Counted from the first letter of the stretch, positions 35,281 through 45,055 are shown. The stretch: 64,000 nt of DNA from Thalassospira sp. HF15 (GCF_011806525.1 NZ_JAAVKI010000002.1:372001-436000); one strand, 5' to 3'. Translations and numbers: made by a program. The notes: a model not told the origin generated them from the letters alone.

Positions 35281-35687
35281 AAACTTACCCCGTTTGATTT
35301 AACGCGAAGGCATGTGCATAAGATTCCATACCGGAATGCTTGGCGAATATGGGGGCCGAGGATGGTGCACATCCAATGACAGGCAGCGTGGCTTTCCGTC
35401 ATCTACTTGAAATTACGAGGAAAATTAAGGCTGGGGTAAAATGGGGTCAAGCGCGGTCTTTTATCAATTTCCGGAAAGTTATCATTTTCCGGATCGCGAT
35501 GATTTCTCCAGCGCTGCAACAGCAGCAAAAAAGGCAGGGAAATTTCCCTGCCTTTGCGTGTGTTTGAAAACCTTTGAATGAAGGCTGGTTGGTGGATGGA
35601 TTGACTGTCAAATGAGCCAAAGCCGTGGTTTCGCCGTGAAGATAAGTAAACCAGGCAGATTATTGATTGTTTGGTGCCTGCCGAGCA
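35281..35687. other. Intergenic region between the inverse autotransporter and 2OG-oxygenase genes
   Basis: A 407-bp gap with no credible ORF. It carries the promoter of the autotransporter gene (minus) and a 26-bp perfect palindrome, AAAGGCAGGGAAA and its complement, at 35530-35555, with A runs on one side, most likely a terminator for the minus-strand oxygenase transcript. Confidence 0.5.
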
Positions 35688-36344
35688 CTATTTCACATAA
35701 GTGTCGGGGAACGGCAGCTGTTCAACTGCGCGCCAGTCAGGCGTGACATAGTTGATGATCAGCGATTTTCGGATCCCGGGAATGGTACGCTTTTCAAACC
35801 CGTGCCAGGTATTGTCGGCTGGGACAAAGATCAGGGCAGAATTCGGCTTGAACGGGGATGCACCAACGTGGGTTTCGGCATCCCTGTAGATATCGGTACC
35901 CAGTTTCTCGTGACCCGGTTCGTCTGAAAGATACAGCAACATGGTAAAGCGCTTTACGCCGATATCGGTATGCGGCTGCAGCCAGAAACCATCGCGATCC
36001 TGCGCAAATTCCAGTCGAATGCGCGAATCACTCAGATCAGCACCAAACACTTCCTCGACCGTGTCGACAACCTCGCGGGAATGGAAGGCCTGCGCGATAT
36101 CGTTGGCGGCCTCGAACTTCGCAATGTTTTCCTGATCAAAGTAGCGACGGCTTGAATTGTTGGCTTCACGCGTGCCGGCATCATCGACTTCGAGAAAAGG
36201 TGCATCAATCGGAAGAGCGCAAACGGCTTCTGCCATGCCTTCTGGCAAAACGTCTTCAAGAATCCAGTGTTGATAGGGATCCTGATAGGTTTTTGCCGAC
36301 TTGAACGCGGCAATGACAGATTGTTGAACTTTTGAAACAGACAT
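35688..36344 (-). CDS. 2OG-Fe(II) oxygenase
   Basis: Non-haem iron dioxygenase of 218 residues from ATG 36344. Iron ligands are H-T-D in LQPHTDIGVKRFTMLLYLSD and the distal His in NTWHGFEKRTIPG; the Arg after it (IRKSLIINYV) binds 2-oxoglutarate. The N-terminal part is a helical PYQHWILEDVLPEGMAEAV segment seen in prolyl-hydroxylase-like proteins of marine bacteria and phages. Substrate unknown. A 14-bp stem terminator lies between it and the upstream qor gene. Confidence 0.8.
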   Translation of the reverse strand: MSVSKVQQSVIAAFKSAKTYQDPYQHWILEDVLPEGMAEAVCALPIDAPFLEVDDAGTREANNSSRRYFDQENIAKFEAANDIAQAFHSREVVDTVEEVFGADLSDSRIRLEFAQDRDGFWLQPHTDIGVKRFTMLLYLSDEPGHEKLGTDIYRDAETHVGASPFKPNSALIFVPADNTWHGFEKRTIPGIRKSLIINYVTPDWRAVEQLPFPDTYVK

Positions 36345-36373
36345 TACAGAGATTCCGATATGCGAAGGCAAAA

Positions 36374-36407
36374 ATAAAAGCCGATAGCGCAATCTATCGG
36401 CTTTTAT
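36374..36407 (-). terminator. Terminator between qor and the 2OG-oxygenase gene
   Basis: Perfect 14-bp arms ataaaagccgatag / ctatcggcttttat with a 6-nt loop and T-rich flank on the minus strand, 40 nt after the qor stop. Confidence 0.75.
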
Positions 36408-36447
36408 GTGACGCTTCCTAGTCTTTTTTCATCAGGCGCTTTGCGAC

Positions 36448-37422
36448 CTAGACGGTAAAGACGATGGAACCGTTGGTTTTGCGGCTTTCAAGGTCGTCAT
36501 GGGCTTTTGGGGCATCCGCCAGCGGGTAGGTCGCGGTGATATCAATCGTGACGATGCCCGATTTCAGGACGTCAAACAGCTCACCGGCACTGGCCAGAAG
36601 CTCTTCACGGGTGGCGTTGTAGTGGAAGATGCTTGGACGGGTCAGGAAATAAGCACCCGGTGCCAGCTGGGCCAGCGATACCGGCGGTACTGCCCCCGAT
36701 GACTGACCGAAACTGACCATCATGCCCAGACGTTTCAGGCATTTAAGCGAATCATCAAAGGTGTCTTTGCCAACCGAATCATAAACAACTTCAACACCTT
36801 GGCCATTGGTGATTTCCTTGACCCGTTCGGAAACCACTTCTTCGCGGTACAGGATCGGATAGTCACAACCCTTGGCCTTGGCAATCTCGGCCTTTTCCTT
36901 GGAGCCCACAGTCCCGATCACGGTCGCACCAAGATGCTTGGCCCACTGGCAAACGATCTGGCCAACACCACCTGCCGCGGCGTGGATCAGGATGGTATCG
37001 CCCTTTTTGACCTCATAGGTCCGGCGCAGAAGATATTGCGCGGTCATGCCCTGCAACATCGCGGCTGCGGCCAGTTCGAAACTGACATCATCGGGGATTT
37101 TCACCAGCCCCTTGGCCGGCATCACGCGGGCCTCGGCATAGGCGCCAAGCGGCTGTGCGGCATAAGCCACGCGATCACCCACGGCGAGATCTGCCACACC
37201 CGGGCCGACTTCCTCAATGATCCCGGCGCCTTCAAGGCCAAGGCCGGACGGCATGCTGGGGGCGGGATAAACCCCGGAACGGAAATAGATATCGATATAA
37301 TTGAGCCCAACCGCCTTTTGCGTCAGGCGGACTTCGCCCTCGCCCGGGGTGCCGACATCAACATCTTCAAATTTCAGGACATCACTGCCGCCGGTCTCGT
37401 AAAATCGGAATGCTTTGGTCAT
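36448..37422 (-). CDS. NADPH:quinone oxidoreductase (zinc-independent MDR family)
   Basis: Medium-chain dehydrogenase/reductase of the quinone oxidoreductase (Qor) type, 324 residues from ATG 37422 with a GGAGG site. Features are the N-terminal substrate domain (VGLNYIDIYFRSGVYPAP), the nucleotide loop in HAAAGGVGQIVCQWAKHLGATVIG and VYDSVGKDTFDDSL. No zinc-binding Cys cluster is present. It probably reduces quinones or enones with NADPH. The VOC gene diverges from it. Confidence 0.88.
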   Translation of the reverse strand: MTKAFRFYETGGSDVLKFEDVDVGTPGEGEVRLTQKAVGLNYIDIYFRSGVYPAPSMPSGLGLEGAGIIEEVGPGVADLAVGDRVAYAAQPLGAYAEARVMPAKGLVKIPDDVSFELAAAAMLQGMTAQYLLRRTYEVKKGDTILIHAAAGGVGQIVCQWAKHLGATVIGTVGSKEKAEIAKAKGCDYPILYREEVVSERVKEITNGQGVEVVYDSVGKDTFDDSLKCLKRLGMMVSFGQSSGAVPPVSLAQLAPGAYFLTRPSIFHYNATREELLASAGELFDVLKSGIVTIDITATYPLADAPKAHDDLESRKTNGSIVFTV

Positions 37423-37644
37423 GAATGACCTCCCTGTTTGCGTTTTGGAACGCATGTTTCGTCAATGGGCCGAGTGTAGGGCAGATAGAGGATTTTTGCA
37501 GCAGGGCAAATCAGCTGAGTCTCAACCGGTCACAACAGGGGCAGAGAAACAAAACCCTTGCTCCTGACATATCCTGTCACCGGAATTTGCTACAGTTGAT
37601 GTCCTTGCATGAAATGCCTCAGCTCAGGTCGGAGAGAATCACCC

Positions 37645-38037
37645 ATGACGGTCATCAGTCACATCACGTTCGGAACCAATGACAAGGCCCGCTCTGCGAT
37701 GTTTTACGATGCCGTGCTGGGGGCGATTGGCTTTGCGCGTTTGCCAAAACCGCCGGAAAAGCCATTGGCCTATGAGCGTGATGGGCAGATGCCAACGATT
37801 TATATCTACACGCCTGCTGATGGACGCCCTGCAACCTGGGGCAATGGCACCCATGTTGCGTTTGTTGCGGATAGCCGCGATCAGGTCGATGCCTTTCACG
37901 CCGCTGCCCTTGAACTTGGTGGCATGGATGAGGGCAAACCCGGCCTGCGTACGCATTATGGCCCGAACTACTATGCCGCCTATGTCCGAGATCCGGATGG
38001 TAACAAGCTGCAGGCCGTGTGCTACGCCGGAAGCTAA
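37645..38037 (+). CDS. VOC (glyoxalase/dioxygenase-fold) family protein
   Basis: Metal-dependent vicinal-oxygen-chelate fold protein of 130 residues from ATG 37645 (GGAGAG site). Metal-type residues are His in VISHITFGTND, His in GNGTHVAFVAD and the distal YVRDPDGNKLQAVCY. The single-module length suits dimeric glyoxalase-like or resistance-type enzymes. No substrate can be assigned. Confidence 0.85.
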   Translation: MTVISHITFGTNDKARSAMFYDAVLGAIGFARLPKPPEKPLAYERDGQMPTIYIYTPADGRPATWGNGTHVAFVADSRDQVDAFHAAALELGGMDEGKPGLRTHYGPNYYAAYVRDPDGNKLQAVCYAGS

Positions 38038-38070
38038 GATTAACCTCTTGAAAAACAGGGCTAAAGTAAC

Positions 38071-38162
38071 AGATCGCCCTGATCGCTCGGCAGGGGAGAC
38101 CCACCCCTTCGATCTTTAAAAGCGCGCGTTTGGTTTCAAGCGCGCCTTGCCTGAAATAGGCG
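38071..38162 (-). pseudogene. Degenerate second copy of the 3' end of ogt
   Basis: This 92-bp stretch is about 80% identical, by eye, to the last part of ogt at 38812-38904. On the minus strand it still reads LETKRALLKIEGVGLP and then shifts frame, so it cannot be a functional end. The two copies flank a 650-bp AT-rich islet. Confidence 0.75.
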
Positions 38163-38281
38163 TAAGGCTTGTCACCCGGAACTTTGAGTGTGGCCAGTAG
38201 ATATCTCAGCAGCGCTGAGTGCTACTGGCCAAACCTTGTCGAAATTAGAAAACTCATACGGTGTGATGCTTTTCGAAAGGA

Positions 38282-38533
38282 CTATAGTCCTGGTGTTTCT
38301 ACTATAAGTTCAACGTCACCGTCATTTGTGATCGTACCTGCCGGTGAGCACATCGTAACAGATTGGTGTGCTTTCAATGTGTGCTGAACAGAGAGTGGCA
38401 TATCGTCATAGCTGATCACATATTTTGCGACTTTGTCCGTATTGTTGGAGATTGATGTCTCTGCCATCGGATCACGATCTTTGCATTCGCTAAGTTCGAC
38501 GGATTTTTTTGGTGAGAGTGCTACAATAGGCAT
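38282..38533 (-). CDS. Hypothetical small protein in the ogt-flanked islet
   Basis: An 83-residue acidic-to-neutral protein starting at ATG 38533 with a good AGGAGA site 8 nt upstream. I do not recognise it. It has no membrane segment; the C-terminal half reads as a small beta unit (KAHQSVTMCSPAGTITNDGDVEL). GC content is lower than the surroundings and the 259-bp gap between it and ogt is strikingly AT-rich, which suggests recent acquisition. Confidence 0.55.
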   Translation of the reverse strand: MPIVALSPKKSVELSECKDRDPMAETSISNNTDKVAKYVISYDDMPLSVQHTLKAHQSVTMCSPAGTITNDGDVELIVETPGL

Positions 38534-38792
38534 CGAATACTTCTCCTGTAATGGGTCAGATTTTCAATGATATTTGAATGTTGTGCACGACATATTGCAG
38601 TTTGTGGTTGCAATGACAACGCTTATAGGGGGTGCGTTTCAAACCCCAAAAATTAGAAATTTATAATTATCGTAATGGTTGAATATTTTCAATCATAATT
38701 TGTATTAAAGTAATATTTCTACTTATAAGATCCGTTTTGTCAGAAGAAACAAAATATTCAGACCTGTGAATGCGGGTACCTAAATTTATGAT
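38534..38792. other. AT-rich intergenic segment of the islet
   Basis: About 259 bp with much lower GC than the rest of the window, containing long A/T runs at 38640-38760. No ORF, tRNA-like or repeat structure was seen beyond the flanking ogt duplication. It probably includes the promoter of the 83-residue gene. Confidence 0.5.
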
Positions 38793-39290
38793 TCAAAACG
38801 TAAAAAGATAAAGATCGCCCTGATCGCCGGGTAGCGGGAGGTCCACTCCTTCGATCTTTAAAAGCGTGCGCTTGGTTTCAAGCCCGCCCTGGCCGGAATA
38901 GCCGCCGGGTTTGTTGTTTGATGCCAGAACGCGGTGGCAGGGAATGATGATCGGGATCGGATTAAGGCCGCACGCCGTGCCGACCGATTGAAACGCCTTG
39001 GGCGATCCGGCGCTTTCGGCCAACTCCTTATAGGTCGCGGTCTTGCCCATCGGGATGTCGCACATCGCCTGCCAGACGGTTTTTTGAAAATCGGTGCCAT
39101 CTGGCGCAAGTGGCAAATCAAAGCGATCCAGCGTGCCAGCGAAATAGGCCGCCAGCTGCTTTTTGGCTTCCTCAAGCACGGCTGTGCTTTCAATTTCGTC
39201 AACAAATCCCCAATCAAGCGCAACGATTTGATCTTCAAAGGCGAAAACCGTAATTGCACCGACCGGGCTGTTGAGAGAGATTTGCGCCAT
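38793..39290 (-). CDS. ogt: Methylated-DNA-protein-cysteine methyltransferase
   Basis: Suicide repair protein that takes O6-methyl groups from guanine (EC 2.1.1.63). The 165-residue product begins at ATG 39290, 2 nt after the yyaL-like stop codon. The active-site motif IPCHRV is present (PIIIPCHRVLAS), with Cys as acceptor, and the arginine finger region F-Q-S-V-G-T-A-C-G-L-N-P precedes it. Only the C-terminal Ogt/Ada domain and a short N-terminal domain are present, as in Ogt. Confidence 0.92.
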   Translation of the reverse strand: MAQISLNSPVGAITVFAFEDQIVALDWGFVDEIESTAVLEEAKKQLAAYFAGTLDRFDLPLAPDGTDFQKTVWQAMCDIPMGKTATYKELAESAGSPKAFQSVGTACGLNPIPIIIPCHRVLASNNKPGGYSGQGGLETKRTLLKIEGVDLPLPGDQGDLYLFTF

Positions 39291-39292
39291 GG

Positions 39293-41332
39293 CTAGGCGA
39301 CCTTGGCTGGCAGTTCGGCCAGCAGCTTGGTCAGATCGGCGGCATTTGTTACCGGCGCAGAGCAAACCGGCCCCTGACAGACATAGGCGGTTTCCTTGCC
39401 CTCAATCGCGGTTTTGCCTTGGGCCGGATGGCCATCGGGCAGGGGATCGCCGTCAGACAGGATGGTGATCGCCCGGTTTGGCAGATAAGCGCCAAAAATC
39501 GCCCGGCGCATTTCCAGATAGGTCTGGCTGCGATCCTTGGCGATCAAAACGATCTGTACCGGGTTTTGCAGCATTTCAGCCGCCATCATAAGGCCCGGCA
39601 TGTTGGGGAACTGTTCGCCAATCCGCCCGGCAAAGGCCGAAAGCGTGATTTCGGCCTGGTCGCGATATTGGGTATCCCCGGTCAGGGCATAAAGCTTGGC
39701 CAGGTTTTGCGCCATGATCGCATTGCCCGACGGCACGGCATTATCCATGAACGGTTTCTGGCGGATCATCAGGTCGCTGGCATCAGAAGCTGACTGGAAA
39801 TAGCCGCCCTGCGCATCGGCAAACAGGGTTTCGACCGTCGCCGACCAGCTGATGGCCTCGTTAAGATAGGCATCCTCGCCAAAGCATTCATAAAGTCTGA
39901 GCGCCGCGCGGATCATATGCGCGTAATCTTCAAGCATCCCGGCATGCTGGACCCGGCCATCGCGATAGCTGTGCAGGAAGCGGTCACCCTGCATCAGGGT
40001 ATTGGTGACAAAGCTGTAGGCAAGCTTGGCATAATCCAGCCAGTCCGCACGGTGGAAGGTCATGGCGGCCTCGGCAAAGGCGGCAATCGTCATGGCGTTC
40101 CAGTCGGTCAGCGCCTTGTCATCCCAGCCCGGACGAATGCGTTTGGCGCGCTCAGACAAAAGCTTGGTGCGAAGCTCCGCCAGTTTTGCTTCGGTTGTTT
40201 CATCAGAAAGACCCAAGCCCGACGCCGTGCGGTTCAGGATCGTGTGGCCTTCCCAGTTGCCGCCCTTGGAAACGTCGTAGAATTTCTTGAACAGGTCGGC
40301 ATCGGCGCCAAGGATGGTGTCAATCTCATCCTCGGACCAGACATAAAACTTGCCTTCGACGCCTTCGCTGTCGGCATCAAGGCTTGCGGTAAAGGCGCCA
40401 CCGGGAATGCGCATTTCGCGCAAGATCCAGCCAATGGTTTCCTCGACCCGCTTGGCATAAAGCGGATTGGCATCAACGCGCCAGACATCGCACAGAACAT
40501 CAATCAGCTGGGCATTGTCATACAGCATCTTTTCGAAATGCGGCACCAGCCACTGATCATCAACCGCATAGCGGGCAAACCCGCCGCCCAGATGATCATA
40601 AATCCCGCCCTGACACATGCGATCAAGGCTGTGTTTGACGATGCGTTTAAGTTCGTCGTCATCGGTGCGAACACCGGTCCGCCAGATAAAGGACAGCAGG
40701 CTGGGCTGCGGGAACTTTGGTGCACCTGACGTACCGCCATTTTCCCCGTCCATGATCTGCAAACAGCCATGGCCGCAGCGATCAATCATCTCAAGGGTCG
40801 GGATCGTGCCGACTGTCGCCCGGTTCATCTTCATCAGCGCATTGGAAATCTGGCTGACATTGTGGCGCACATCATCGGGCTTTTCGGCATAGATTTTCGC
40901 CACAGTTTTAAGCACATCACCAAATCCCGGTCGGCCATAGCGCGCTTCCTTGGGGAAATAGGTCCCGCCCCAGAACGGTTCGCCATCCGGTGTCAGGAAC
41001 ATGGTCAGCGGCCAACCGCCCTGTTGCCCCAGAAGGGCGAGCGCATTCTGATACAGCGCATCAAGGTCCGGGCGTTCTTCACGGTCGAGCTTGATATTGA
41101 TGAAAAGCTCGTTCATCAACCCGGCCATTTCAGCGTCTTCAAAGCTTTCATGGGCCATGACATGGCACCAATGGCACGCCGCATAACCGACCGACAGCAG
41201 GATCGGCTTGTTCGCAGCCTTTGCGGCGGCAAGGATTTCGTTGCTCCAGGGCTGCCAATGCACCGGATTGTCGCGATGCTGAAGAAGATAGGGGCTTGTT
41301 TCCGAACCGAGGTTGTTGCGCGCGAGTTCCAT
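39293..41332 (-). CDS. YyaL/SPATA20-like protein with N-terminal thioredoxin domain
   Basis: The 679-residue protein has a thioredoxin-like DUF255 domain at about 5-165, starting [17 protein letters not shown] and carrying the redox motif CHWC ([16 protein letters not shown]). An (alpha/alpha)6-barrel region resembling N-acylglucosamine 2-epimerases or glycosidases follows to about residue 600. Members of the family are widespread, but no reaction has been firmly assigned. ogt is 2 nt downstream, so the two are co-transcribed. Confidence 0.88.
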   Translation of the reverse strand: MELARNNLGSETSPYLLQHRDNPVHWQPWSNEILAAAKAANKPILLSVGYAACHWCHVMAHESFEDAEMAGLMNELFINIKLDREERPDLDALYQNALALLGQQGGWPLTMFLTPDGEPFWGGTYFPKEARYGRPGFGDVLKTVAKIYAEKPDDVRHNVSQISNALMKMNRATVGTIPTLEMIDRCGHGCLQIMDGENGGTSGAPKFPQPSLLSFIWRTGVRTDDDELKRIVKHSLDRMCQGGIYDHLGGGFARYAVDDQWLVPHFEKMLYDNAQLIDVLCDVWRVDANPLYAKRVEETIGWILREMRIPGGAFTASLDADSEGVEGKFYVWSEDEIDTILGADADLFKKFYDVSKGGNWEGHTILNRTASGLGLSDETTEAKLAELRTKLLSERAKRIRPGWDDKALTDWNAMTIAAFAEAAMTFHRADWLDYAKLAYSFVTNTLMQGDRFLHSYRDGRVQHAGMLEDYAHMIRAALRLYECFGEDAYLNEAISWSATVETLFADAQGGYFQSASDASDLMIRQKPFMDNAVPSGNAIMAQNLAKLYALTGDTQYRDQAEITLSAFAGRIGEQFPNMPGLMMAAEMLQNPVQIVLIAKDRSQTYLEMRRAIFGAYLPNRAITILSDGDPLPDGHPAQGKTAIEGKETAYVCQGPVCSAPVTNAADLTKLLAELPAKVA

Positions 41333-41490
41333 TTTGTGTCCTGTGCCCGAACGCCAATTGGTTATGTGGCTAGGCTGTTTTTGAGTTCATGGCTGTTTGT
41401 TGTCACCAAGCCTAGAGATCGTGGACAAAATAACAAGTCATCGGAGGTTGTTAGGGGGCAAATTTCACTAATTCTTGATGATCGTTGACA

Positions 41491-41515
41491 CATTTGCGAT
41501 AAATCATGGCAAATG
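41491..41515. promoter_or_regulatory. Inverted repeat upstream of the iron-ABC cluster
   Basis: Perfect 7-bp arms CATTTGC / GCAAATG with an 11-nt AT-rich spacer, 56 nt ahead of GTG 41571. The length and place fit an operator for a Fur, Irr or other iron-responsive repressor, but it does not match the classical Fur box closely. Confidence 0.4.
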
Positions 41516-41570
41516 ACGCGCGATTGATTGAAAAAGCCCGAATGCGTCAAACTTTCGAGATCAGCTTATT

Positions 41571-41978
41571 GTGACGAGCAAGTTCAAAAATCCTCTGGCA
41601 GGCAATGTCGTCCGCGCGCTTTGTGCGTTGGCGCTTGTTCTGGTGGGGTTTGCTCATCTGGTCCCGCAGTTTCCGCAGGGCAACGGGGCAGGGAAGCTTG
41701 ATCTTGCCTCTTATGCCCTGCCAGACGGATCGATCCCGTTCATTTGCTCTGCCGCATACCCGACAGGCACAGATGACGAACCGGCATCCGGTCTGACGCA
41801 GGATTGCCCGGCCTGTCGTATTATTTCCTCTATCGTTCTGCCAGCGCCAGAGCCCGGGCTTAAGGTCCGTGATCCCTATGCCAGGATTGTCTTTCCCAAG
41901 GCACAGGAACCCGTTTATCTCGCAGAACCTGTTTTCCAGGATATCTCTCCGCGTGCACCGCCCGTCCTGATCGGGTGA
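41571..41978 (+). CDS. DUF2946-like small exported protein
   Basis: A 135-residue protein from GTG 41571 with a hydrophobic N-terminal segment (VRALCALALVLVGFAHLVPQ) and a short mature part containing DCPACRI, a CxxC pair typical of DUF2946-like proteins found near metal or haem uptake genes. A third Cys is in PFICSAAYP. The function is unknown. It precedes an iron-type ABC importer by about 130 nt and may belong to the same unit. Confidence 0.6.
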   Translation: MTSKFKNPLAGNVVRALCALALVLVGFAHLVPQFPQGNGAGKLDLASYALPDGSIPFICSAAYPTGTDDEPASGLTQDCPACRIISSIVLPAPEPGLKVRDPYARIVFPKAQEPVYLAEPVFQDISPRAPPVLIG

Positions 41979-42105
41979 ATCCCGCTTTTTGCGAGTGCAC
42001 GAAAAGACCGTGATCCCACGGAGATTGCTGCTGCGCGCTTGGTTCGCAGCACAGATTCCAGTGGCAAGGTCATGGTGATGAGAAAATCCTATCAGGAAAA
42101 CGACA

Positions 42106-43212
42106 ATGAAATTCTTTGCGAAAGTTGCCATTGGTGCGATTGCGCTGTTTGGCGCGACCCAGGCACAGGCCGAAATTGAAATCACCGACGTTGAAGGCCG
42201 CACCATTACCCTTGAAAAGCCCGCAGAACGGGTGATGCTTGGTTTTAACTTCGAAGACTTTATGGCGATTGCCGGCGACGATGCGCTTGATCGTGTTGTT
42301 GCGATCTCTCGCCCGGTCTGGAAGGGATGGCGTCCCAAACAATACGAAGCCTATGTCGCCAAATTCCCCGAAATTGATCAGATGACCGACGTTGGCGATA
42401 CCGAGGGCGGGACGTTCTCAATCGAGGCCGCCATCGCCACCCGTCCGGATCTGGCGATCATGGCCGCCTGGCAATACCGCGCCCTTGGTCAGAATGTCGA
42501 GCAGATCGAACAGGCCGGTATTCCGGTTCTGGTGATTGACTACAATGCCCAGACGCTGGAACGTCACCTGGCCTCGACCCGTGCACTTGGCAAGGCCATG
42601 GGCACCGAAGACCGGGCAGAGAAGCTCGCAGAACTTTATCAATCCTATTACAACGACACGCTTAAACGGGTCGGGGAATCCAGCGCTGCGCGCAAGAAAG
42701 TCTATGTCGAACTGGCCAAAAATGGTCCGTCTGAAATCGGCAATAGCTATGCCAATGGCATGTGGGGTGGTCTGATCGATACGCTCGGCGGGGACAATAT
42801 CGCCAATGGTCAGATCGAAAACTGGGGTCCGCTGAACCCGGAATATGTTCTGGCCAACAAGCCGGACGTCATTTTCCTTGCCGGTTCTGAATGGCTGGGG
42901 TCGCCCGGTGCGGTGCCGGTTGGCTTTGGTGCCGACCCCAAACTGGTCAATGAACGGATGGCGGCGTACCTGACCCGTCCGGGTTGGTCGGACCTGCCGG
43001 CGGTTAAAAACGGCGAGATCTATGCGCTTTACCATGGTGGTGCGCGGACACTTTCGGATTTCGTCTATATGCGCATGGTTGCCAAGGCGCTCTATCCTGA
43101 CAGCTTTGCCGATGTCCATCCGCTCAAGGAGCTTGAAGCATTCTATGCCGACTGGCTGCCGATTGCGCCGGATGGTGTGTTTGTTGCCCGGTACGTTCCT
43201 GTCGGGCAATGA
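42106..43212 (+). CDS. Periplasmic binding protein of an iron-siderophore-type ABC importer
   Basis: Class III (FepB/BtuF-type) binding protein of 368 residues with a signal peptide (TQAQAE, about residue 21), then IEITDVEGRTITLEKPAERVM, the standard PBP start, and a long interlobe helix region. It delivers an iron chelate, haem or cobalamin to the downstream permease; the ligand cannot be told from sequence. The stop overlaps the permease start (ATGA). Confidence 0.88.
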   Translation: MKFFAKVAIGAIALFGATQAQAEIEITDVEGRTITLEKPAERVMLGFNFEDFMAIAGDDALDRVVAISRPVWKGWRPKQYEAYVAKFPEIDQMTDVGDTEGGTFSIEAAIATRPDLAIMAAWQYRALGQNVEQIEQAGIPVLVIDYNAQTLERHLASTRALGKAMGTEDRAEKLAELYQSYYNDTLKRVGESSAARKKVYVELAKNGPSEIGNSYANGMWGGLIDTLGGDNIANGQIENWGPLNPEYVLANKPDVIFLAGSEWLGSPGAVPVGFGADPKLVNERMAAYLTRPGWSDLPAVKNGEIYALYHGGARTLSDFVYMRMVAKALYPDSFADVHPLKELEAFYADWLPIAPDGVFVARYVPVGQ

Positions 43213-44273
43213 GCAGCGAAATAGTGGCATTCGATACCCGGCACATTGCCGGGTATCGACGCATGGCCTTCAAGCGCGCCATTGCCATGGTCACCGCCCT
43301 TGTCGTGATGCTGTGGCTGGTCATTCTTGATCTGTCGATCGGGCCATCTGGCATGCCGCTGTCAGACGTCATTGATGCCGTTCTGGCCGGGCCGGATGGT
43401 GCGGACCGCGCCACAGCGACCATCATCTGGTATTTGCGCATGCCGCAAAGCCTGATGGCGGTGATTGTGGGCATGTGCCTTGGCATTGCCGGGCTTCAGA
43501 TGCAGACGATCCTTGATAACCCGCTGGCCAGCCCCTTTACGCTGGGCTTTTCGGCCGCTGCCGGGTTCGGGGCAGCATTATCCATCATGTTCGGGGCGGC
43601 TTTGCCGTTGCCGGAATATCTCATCACGCCGATTGCCGCCTTTGCCATGACGATTTTGGCCTGTGTGATTGTCTATGGCATGGTGCACGCGCTGGGCGAA
43701 ACGCCGGAAATCCTTGTTTTGTGCGGGATTGGCGTGCTGTTTCTGTTCCAGTCGCTACAATCGCTTTTGCAATATCTTGCCTCGCCGGAAATCCTGCAGC
43801 AGATCGTTTTCTGGCTGTTTGGCAGCTTGTTGAAAGCCAACTGGACCAGTGTGACGGTGACCAGCCTGGTGGCATTGGCCTGTTTGCCCTTCATTTTACA
43901 CGATACCTGGAAACTGACCGTTTTGCGTTTGGGCGATGCCAATGCGGCAAGTCTGGGCATTTCGGTTGGTCGATTGCGTCGGCGCAGCTTTGTGCTGATT
44001 GCGCTTTTAACAGCCGCGGCCGTCAGTTTTGTCGGCACCATCGGCTTTGTCGGGCTTGTTGCCCCGCATGTCGCCAAGGCACTGGTTGGCGAAGACCATC
44101 GCTTTGCCATTCCGCTGTCGGCCATGGTGGGGGCGGTGATCCTTGCCAGTGCATCGGTGTTTGGCAAGCTGATCTCGCCGGGCGGGGTTATTCCTGTTGG
44201 CATCATCACCGCGGTGGCGGGCATTCCCATGCTGTTTCTGGTTATTTACGCACGTAAAAGGCGGTCCTCATGA
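43209..44273 (+). CDS. FecCD-type ABC permease
   Basis: Inner-membrane permease of 354 residues with about 9-10 transmembrane helices and the family blocks RMPQSLMAVIVGMCLGIAGLQ (near residue 75), DNPLASPFTLGFSAAAGFGAAL and FVGTIGFVGLVAPHVAKALVGEDH. It forms the homodimeric channel with the ATPase encoded directly after it. ATGA overlaps on both sides show tight translational coupling. Confidence 0.92.
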   Translation: MSSEIVAFDTRHIAGYRRMAFKRAIAMVTALVVMLWLVILDLSIGPSGMPLSDVIDAVLAGPDGADRATATIIWYLRMPQSLMAVIVGMCLGIAGLQMQTILDNPLASPFTLGFSAAAGFGAALSIMFGAALPLPEYLITPIAAFAMTILACVIVYGMVHALGETPEILVLCGIGVLFLFQSLQSLLQYLASPEILQQIVFWLFGSLLKANWTSVTVTSLVALACLPFILHDTWKLTVLRLGDANAASLGISVGRLRRRSFVLIALLTAAAVSFVGTIGFVGLVAPHVAKALVGEDHRFAIPLSAMVGAVILASASVFGKLISPGGVIPVGIITAVAGIPMLFLVIYARKRRSS

Positions 44274-45055
44274 AAACGCAAACCCTTGCCATCGATGATC
44301 TGCATGTCCGGCGTTCAGGCACGGATATTCTGTCGGGTGTAAGTTGTTCTCTGACCACCGGGCAGGTGGTCGGTGTGATCGGTCCCAACGGGGCGGGCAA
44401 ATCAACGCTTCTTTCGGCCGTGGCCGGGCAATCGGGCTTTTCAGGGACGGTAACTTGGTCTGGTTCTGGGGCTGGCTCCGGGTATGGGCGGCGGCCCGAA
44501 AGTGCCGATGTCGGCTATATGCCGCAATCGTGTAAGGTCTCGGCTGCCTTGACGGTGCTTGAAACTGTGCTTTTGGGCACGCATGAGCGGCTGGGCTGGC
44601 GGGTGTCGCAAAGCGATATTGCGCGTGCCACCGATATTCTGGCGGAATTGTCATTGTCCCATCTGGCGTCGCGCTGCATGACGACCCTTTCGGGCGGGCA
44701 GCAGCAGCTTGTCCTTTTGGCGCAACGTCTGGTGCGTCAGCCGGGATTGCTTGTGCTTGATGAGGCGACCAGTGCGCTCGATATGTCCCATCAGATTTCG
44801 GTGCTGATGCTGTTGAAACGCTATGTCGTGCGCCACAACGCCCTTGCCCTGATGGCCATTCATGATCTCAACATCGCCATGCAATATGCCGATCAGCTTG
44901 TCCTGATCCATGATGGTCGGCTTATCCATCAGGATGCGCCCGAGAATGTGCTTTCTGTTGAAAACATCCGCAGGTGCTATGGGCTTGATGTGGACCTTGT
45001 GGCACGCCCGGGGGGGCGACCGGTGATTGCGCCGCTGGCGCGGGCCACAGCCTGA
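44270..45055 (+). CDS. ABC transporter ATPase for iron-siderophore-type import
   Basis: ATP-binding subunit of 261 residues. Walker A is GPNGAGKSTLLSAVAG, the Q-loop MPQS, the signature LSGGQQQLVLLAQRLV and Walker B LLVLDEATSALD, followed by the switch His in AIHDLNIAMQ. It pairs with the FecCD permease upstream. No TonB-dependent receptor gene lies in the cluster, which is unusual for a Gram-negative uptake system; the receptor must be elsewhere. Confidence 0.93.
   Translation: MKTQTLAIDDLHVRRSGTDILSGVSCSLTTGQVVGVIGPNGAGKSTLLSAVAGQSGFSGTVTWSGSGAGSGYGRRPESADVGYMPQSCKVSAALTVLETVLLGTHERLGWRVSQSDIARATDILAELSLSHLASRCMTTLSGGQQQLVLLAQRLVRQPGLLVLDEATSALDMSHQISVLMLLKRYVVRHNALALMAIHDLNIAMQYADQLVLIHDGRLIHQDAPENVLSVENIRRCYGLDVDLVARPGGRPVIAPLARATA

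Noticed and set aside
42050..42075. Possible cobalamin riboswitch core (CCAGTGGC) upstream of the ABC binding-protein gene
   Set aside because: It matches only the complement of a short box, on the wrong strand, and none of the surrounding conserved helices or the GGGAA and GCAACTG boxes are present.
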